Source of the DNA: JABSQH01 sp965230015
GTDB lineage: Bacteria > Actinomycetota > Acidimicrobiia > Acidimicrobiales > Ilumatobacteraceae
DNA length: 64,000 bases
NCBI GenBank assembly: GCA_965230015.1
Contig: CBDDKF010000001.1
Location: 124,001-188,000 of the forward strand
Direction: 5' to 3'
Part shown: positions 62,282-64,000 of the stretch, in pieces
Layout of the letters: each line of letters begins with the position of its first letter
How positions within the stretch are numbered: the first letter of the stretch is position 1
Program-made: the position numbers and the translations under genes
The notes under the pieces: generated by a model
Told to the model about the DNA's origin: nothing
Databases searched by the model: none
The model's input: the letters and a program-made list of their open reading frames with translations, nothing else

Positions 62282-64000
62282 TTAGAGGAAGTAGCCGGCG
62301 GTGTCCATGATGAGGCTGGCGCCGTTTTGGGTGAACAGGGTGATGTCGCCGGAGTCGCCGAGGGGGAGTACCGCCAGGTTGGCGATGGTTTCGTCCGGCC
62401 CGGGCAGGTTGAGGTTCGACGTGTCCGGTCGTGGGATGTCGCTCGGGTATCCGGTGACGAATCCTCGGTTGAGCGACTCGGTCGCGGTGAGGTTGAACAC
62501 GCCGGCGTTGGCAGTGCTCGGGATCCCAAGCTTGCCCTCGACCTCGAAGGTGATCGAGCCACCCCTCGGCAGCGGCCCACTCGTGGTGTCGCGCGAGTCG
62601 CCCAAACGAGCTGGGTTGATGCGGGCGAACAAGCCGTCGTCGGTGTCCTCACCAGTCGCATCGGTGAAGTACGCCGTGACGTCAACCACGATGTGCGCGC
62701 CGTTCTGGGAGAAGATCTTGATCGTCCCGGTCGGCGACACCGGCACGATCACCGTGTTCGGTCGTGTGGCCTCGGGTCCGGCGAGGTTGATGTTCGAGGT
62801 GGTCGGTCGAGACACATTGCCGGGGTACACGGTGATGAACCCGCGCCGGTTGGCGTCGGCGCCGGTGACGTTGAGCACCACGGCGCTGACCCCAGAGGCG
62901 GGGACCCCGTTGTCGCCGGTCACCTTCACTTCGATCTCGCCGCCGGGTCCGAGCTTGCCCTTCTGGCCCGCGGGGTCGAACCCGGGACGGGTGTCGACCA
63001 CACGTTCGGGATTCACCCCGATCAACCGGCCAGCGTTGGCCGACGCCGTGGCTTCGAAGTAGCCGAACACGTCGGCGATGAGGTGCCCGCCGCCGCGAGT
63101 GAAGATCGAGATCTTCCCGTCTTGGGACACCGGCACGATCACCTTGTTCGGCGCGGTCTGGCCGGCACCGGTGACGTTGACGTTCGACGCGTTCGGCCGA
63201 GCGGTGCCGAACGGGAAGGCGGTGACGAACCCGCGGTCGATGGCTTGGGCCAAGGTGAGGTTGAGCACCACGGCGTAGACACCGGTGTCGGGGATACCGC
63301 CTTGGCCGGTGATCTGGACGTCGATCTGGCCACCGGGGTTGACGATGCCCTTGCCCTGAATCGGTCCGGGGCCCGGCTGGCCGGATCGGGTTTCGAGGAT
63401 GCGGAACGGCGACAACGGACGGAACGTTGCGGTTCCGACGAAGTTCACCGGCGGCGCCTCGGTTGGCGCCGTGATGTCGATCGTGTCGGCGCCACCGGGA
63501 ATGCCGTCGCTGCCGTCGCCCCAGCAACGCACCGTCTCGTTGTCGAGCAGCGCGCACGTACCGCGACGCCCGGCCGTGATGGCACGCGCAGTGCGGCCGG
63601 GGCCGAGATCGACGAACCCCTTGGCGAGCGGATTGCCATCGGCCCCGACATCGTCGGTGTCGCCGTAACCCAGCTTGCCTTCATCGCCTTCGCCCCAGCA
63701 GCCGACGTCGCCACCCTGGAAGATCACGCAGATGTGGGCGAACCCGACGTCGAGCGCAACCGGGATCTCCCCGCCGAGTTCGGCCTTCGCCGGCGTCGGC
63801 ACGGCTGCGCCGCTGCCACTCGACAGCCGTGCTGCAGGTCCGGACCCCCAGCACCACAGCTCATCATTGGTCGTGATCACGCAGGTGGCCTGGCTGCCAG
63901 CGCTGATCGCGACCGGGATCCCGCCGCCCAAGTCGGCCGGCGTCACCAGCGGGCCCTCGGACGCATCCTTCATGTCGCCGATGTTGCCCGGCTTGCCCGT
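62282..64000 (-). CDS. Secreted RCC1-repeat and surface-repeat protein (N-terminus outside window)
   Basis: The frame stays open to the window edge; an internal Met at 63973 is not the start, since GKPGNIGDMKDASEG fits an ongoing repeat. The first 180 residues are RCC1/BNR-II-like blades with CVITTNDELWCWG, CVIFQGGDVGCWG and CALLDNETVRCWG motifs, a Cys-rich bacterial form of the seven-bladed propeller. Then three repeats of about 125 residues follow (ILETRSG, VVDTRPG and LGDSRDT at their starts; VVLNLT, VVLNVTG, FNLTAT in the middle; LIADVFGYF, VVDVTAYF and LIMDTAGYF at their ends). These are the same family as the RHS N-terminal repeats but use charged and Lys-containing loops and lack the Cys. 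The gene ends at GYFL, right after the last repeat. Confidence 0.8.
   Translation of the reverse strand, partial: TGKPGNIGDMKDASEGPLVTPADLGGGIPVAISAGSQATCVITTNDELWCWGSGPAARLSSGSGAAVPTPAKAELGGEIPVALDVGFAHICVIFQGGDVGCWGEGDEGKLGYGDTDDVGADGNPLAKGFVDLGPGRTARAITAGRRGTCALLDNETVRCWGDGSDGIPGGADTIDITAPTEAPPVNFVGTATFRPLSPFRILETRSGQPGPGPIQGKGIVNPGGQIDVQITGQGGIPDTGVYAVVLNLTLAQAIDRGFVTAFPFGTARPNASNVNVTGAGQTAPNKVIVPVSQDGKISIFTRGGGHLIADVFGYFEATASANAGRLIGVNPERVVDTRPGFDPAGQKGKLGPGGEIEVKVTGDNGVPASGVSAVVLNVTGADANRRGFITVYPGNVSRPTTSNINLAGPEATRPNTVIVPVSPTGTIKIFSQNGAHIVVDVTAYFTDATGEDTDDGLFARINPARLGDSRDTTSGPLPRGGSITFEVEGKLGIPSTANAGVFNLTATESLNRGFVTGYPSDIPRPDTSNLNLPGPDETIANLAVLPLGDSGDITLFTQNGASLIMDTAGYFL

Overview
The window is G+C-rich, uses GTG starts often, and has the actinobacterial order tRNA-Thr, tRNA-Met, tuf, rpmG, tRNA-Trp, secE, nusG, rplKA, rplJL, rpoBC, then rpsL, rpsG, fusA, tuf, rpsJ. 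The surface-protein repeats around a 'P.R.L.TR' motif and the overall gene style suggest a marine or soil actinobacterium of the Acidimicrobiia (Ilumatobacter-like). That taxonomic call is inference.

Region 1 (1-29746) is a tandem array of three giant secreted RHS/YD-repeat proteins. Copy 1 runs in from the left edge, copy 2 is about 3480 residues and copy 3 is 3405 residues. They share one architecture: signal peptide, three 138-residue surface repeats, Pro-rich linker, two PASTA domains, cadherin-like domains, a discoidin-like domain, an FG-GAP propeller, a third PASTA domain, an Asp-rich metal-binding motif, Ig-like domains, a long YD-repeat shell and an RHS core ending in PxxxxDPxGL. Copies 1 and 2 carry one homologous C-terminal tip; copy 3 has a different, membrane-type tip. 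Copies 1 and 2 each contain a single-base frameshift. A fragment of the 3' end of the GNAT gene that follows copy 3 also lies after copy 2, which points to local tandem duplication.

Region 2 (29759-52665) is the translation and transcription core. It has three tRNA genes, two tuf genes with identical DNA, and the ribosomal and RNA polymerase genes. Unrelated genes interrupt the classical blocks: a lipid desaturase-like gene and a TetR gene between rplL and rpoB, a hydrolase remnant between rpoC and rpsL, and a CBS protein and a membrane protein between rpsG and fusA. rpsJ is cut off from the rest of the S10 operon. Uncommon residues occur at drug-contact positions: Arg88 in S12 and Val429 in RpoB (E. 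coli 518).

Region 3 (52732-64000) is accessory. It holds an HtrA-like protease, a TetR/cupin divergent pair, a thioesterase-like and an alpha/beta-hydrolase gene, a large BTAD-type regulator with a degenerate NTPase domain, an AAA ATPase with a palindrome over its start, a small secreted protein, and the C-terminal part of an RCC1/surface-repeat protein that uses the same repeat family as the RHS N-termini.

Many non-ribosomal genes have a TANNNT box 6-8 bases before GTG or ATG and no Shine-Dalgarno, which suggests leaderless transcripts. Three good hairpin terminators (after rplL, rpoC and rpsJ) and two strong promoter matches (rpoB, rpsL) delimit the core operons.
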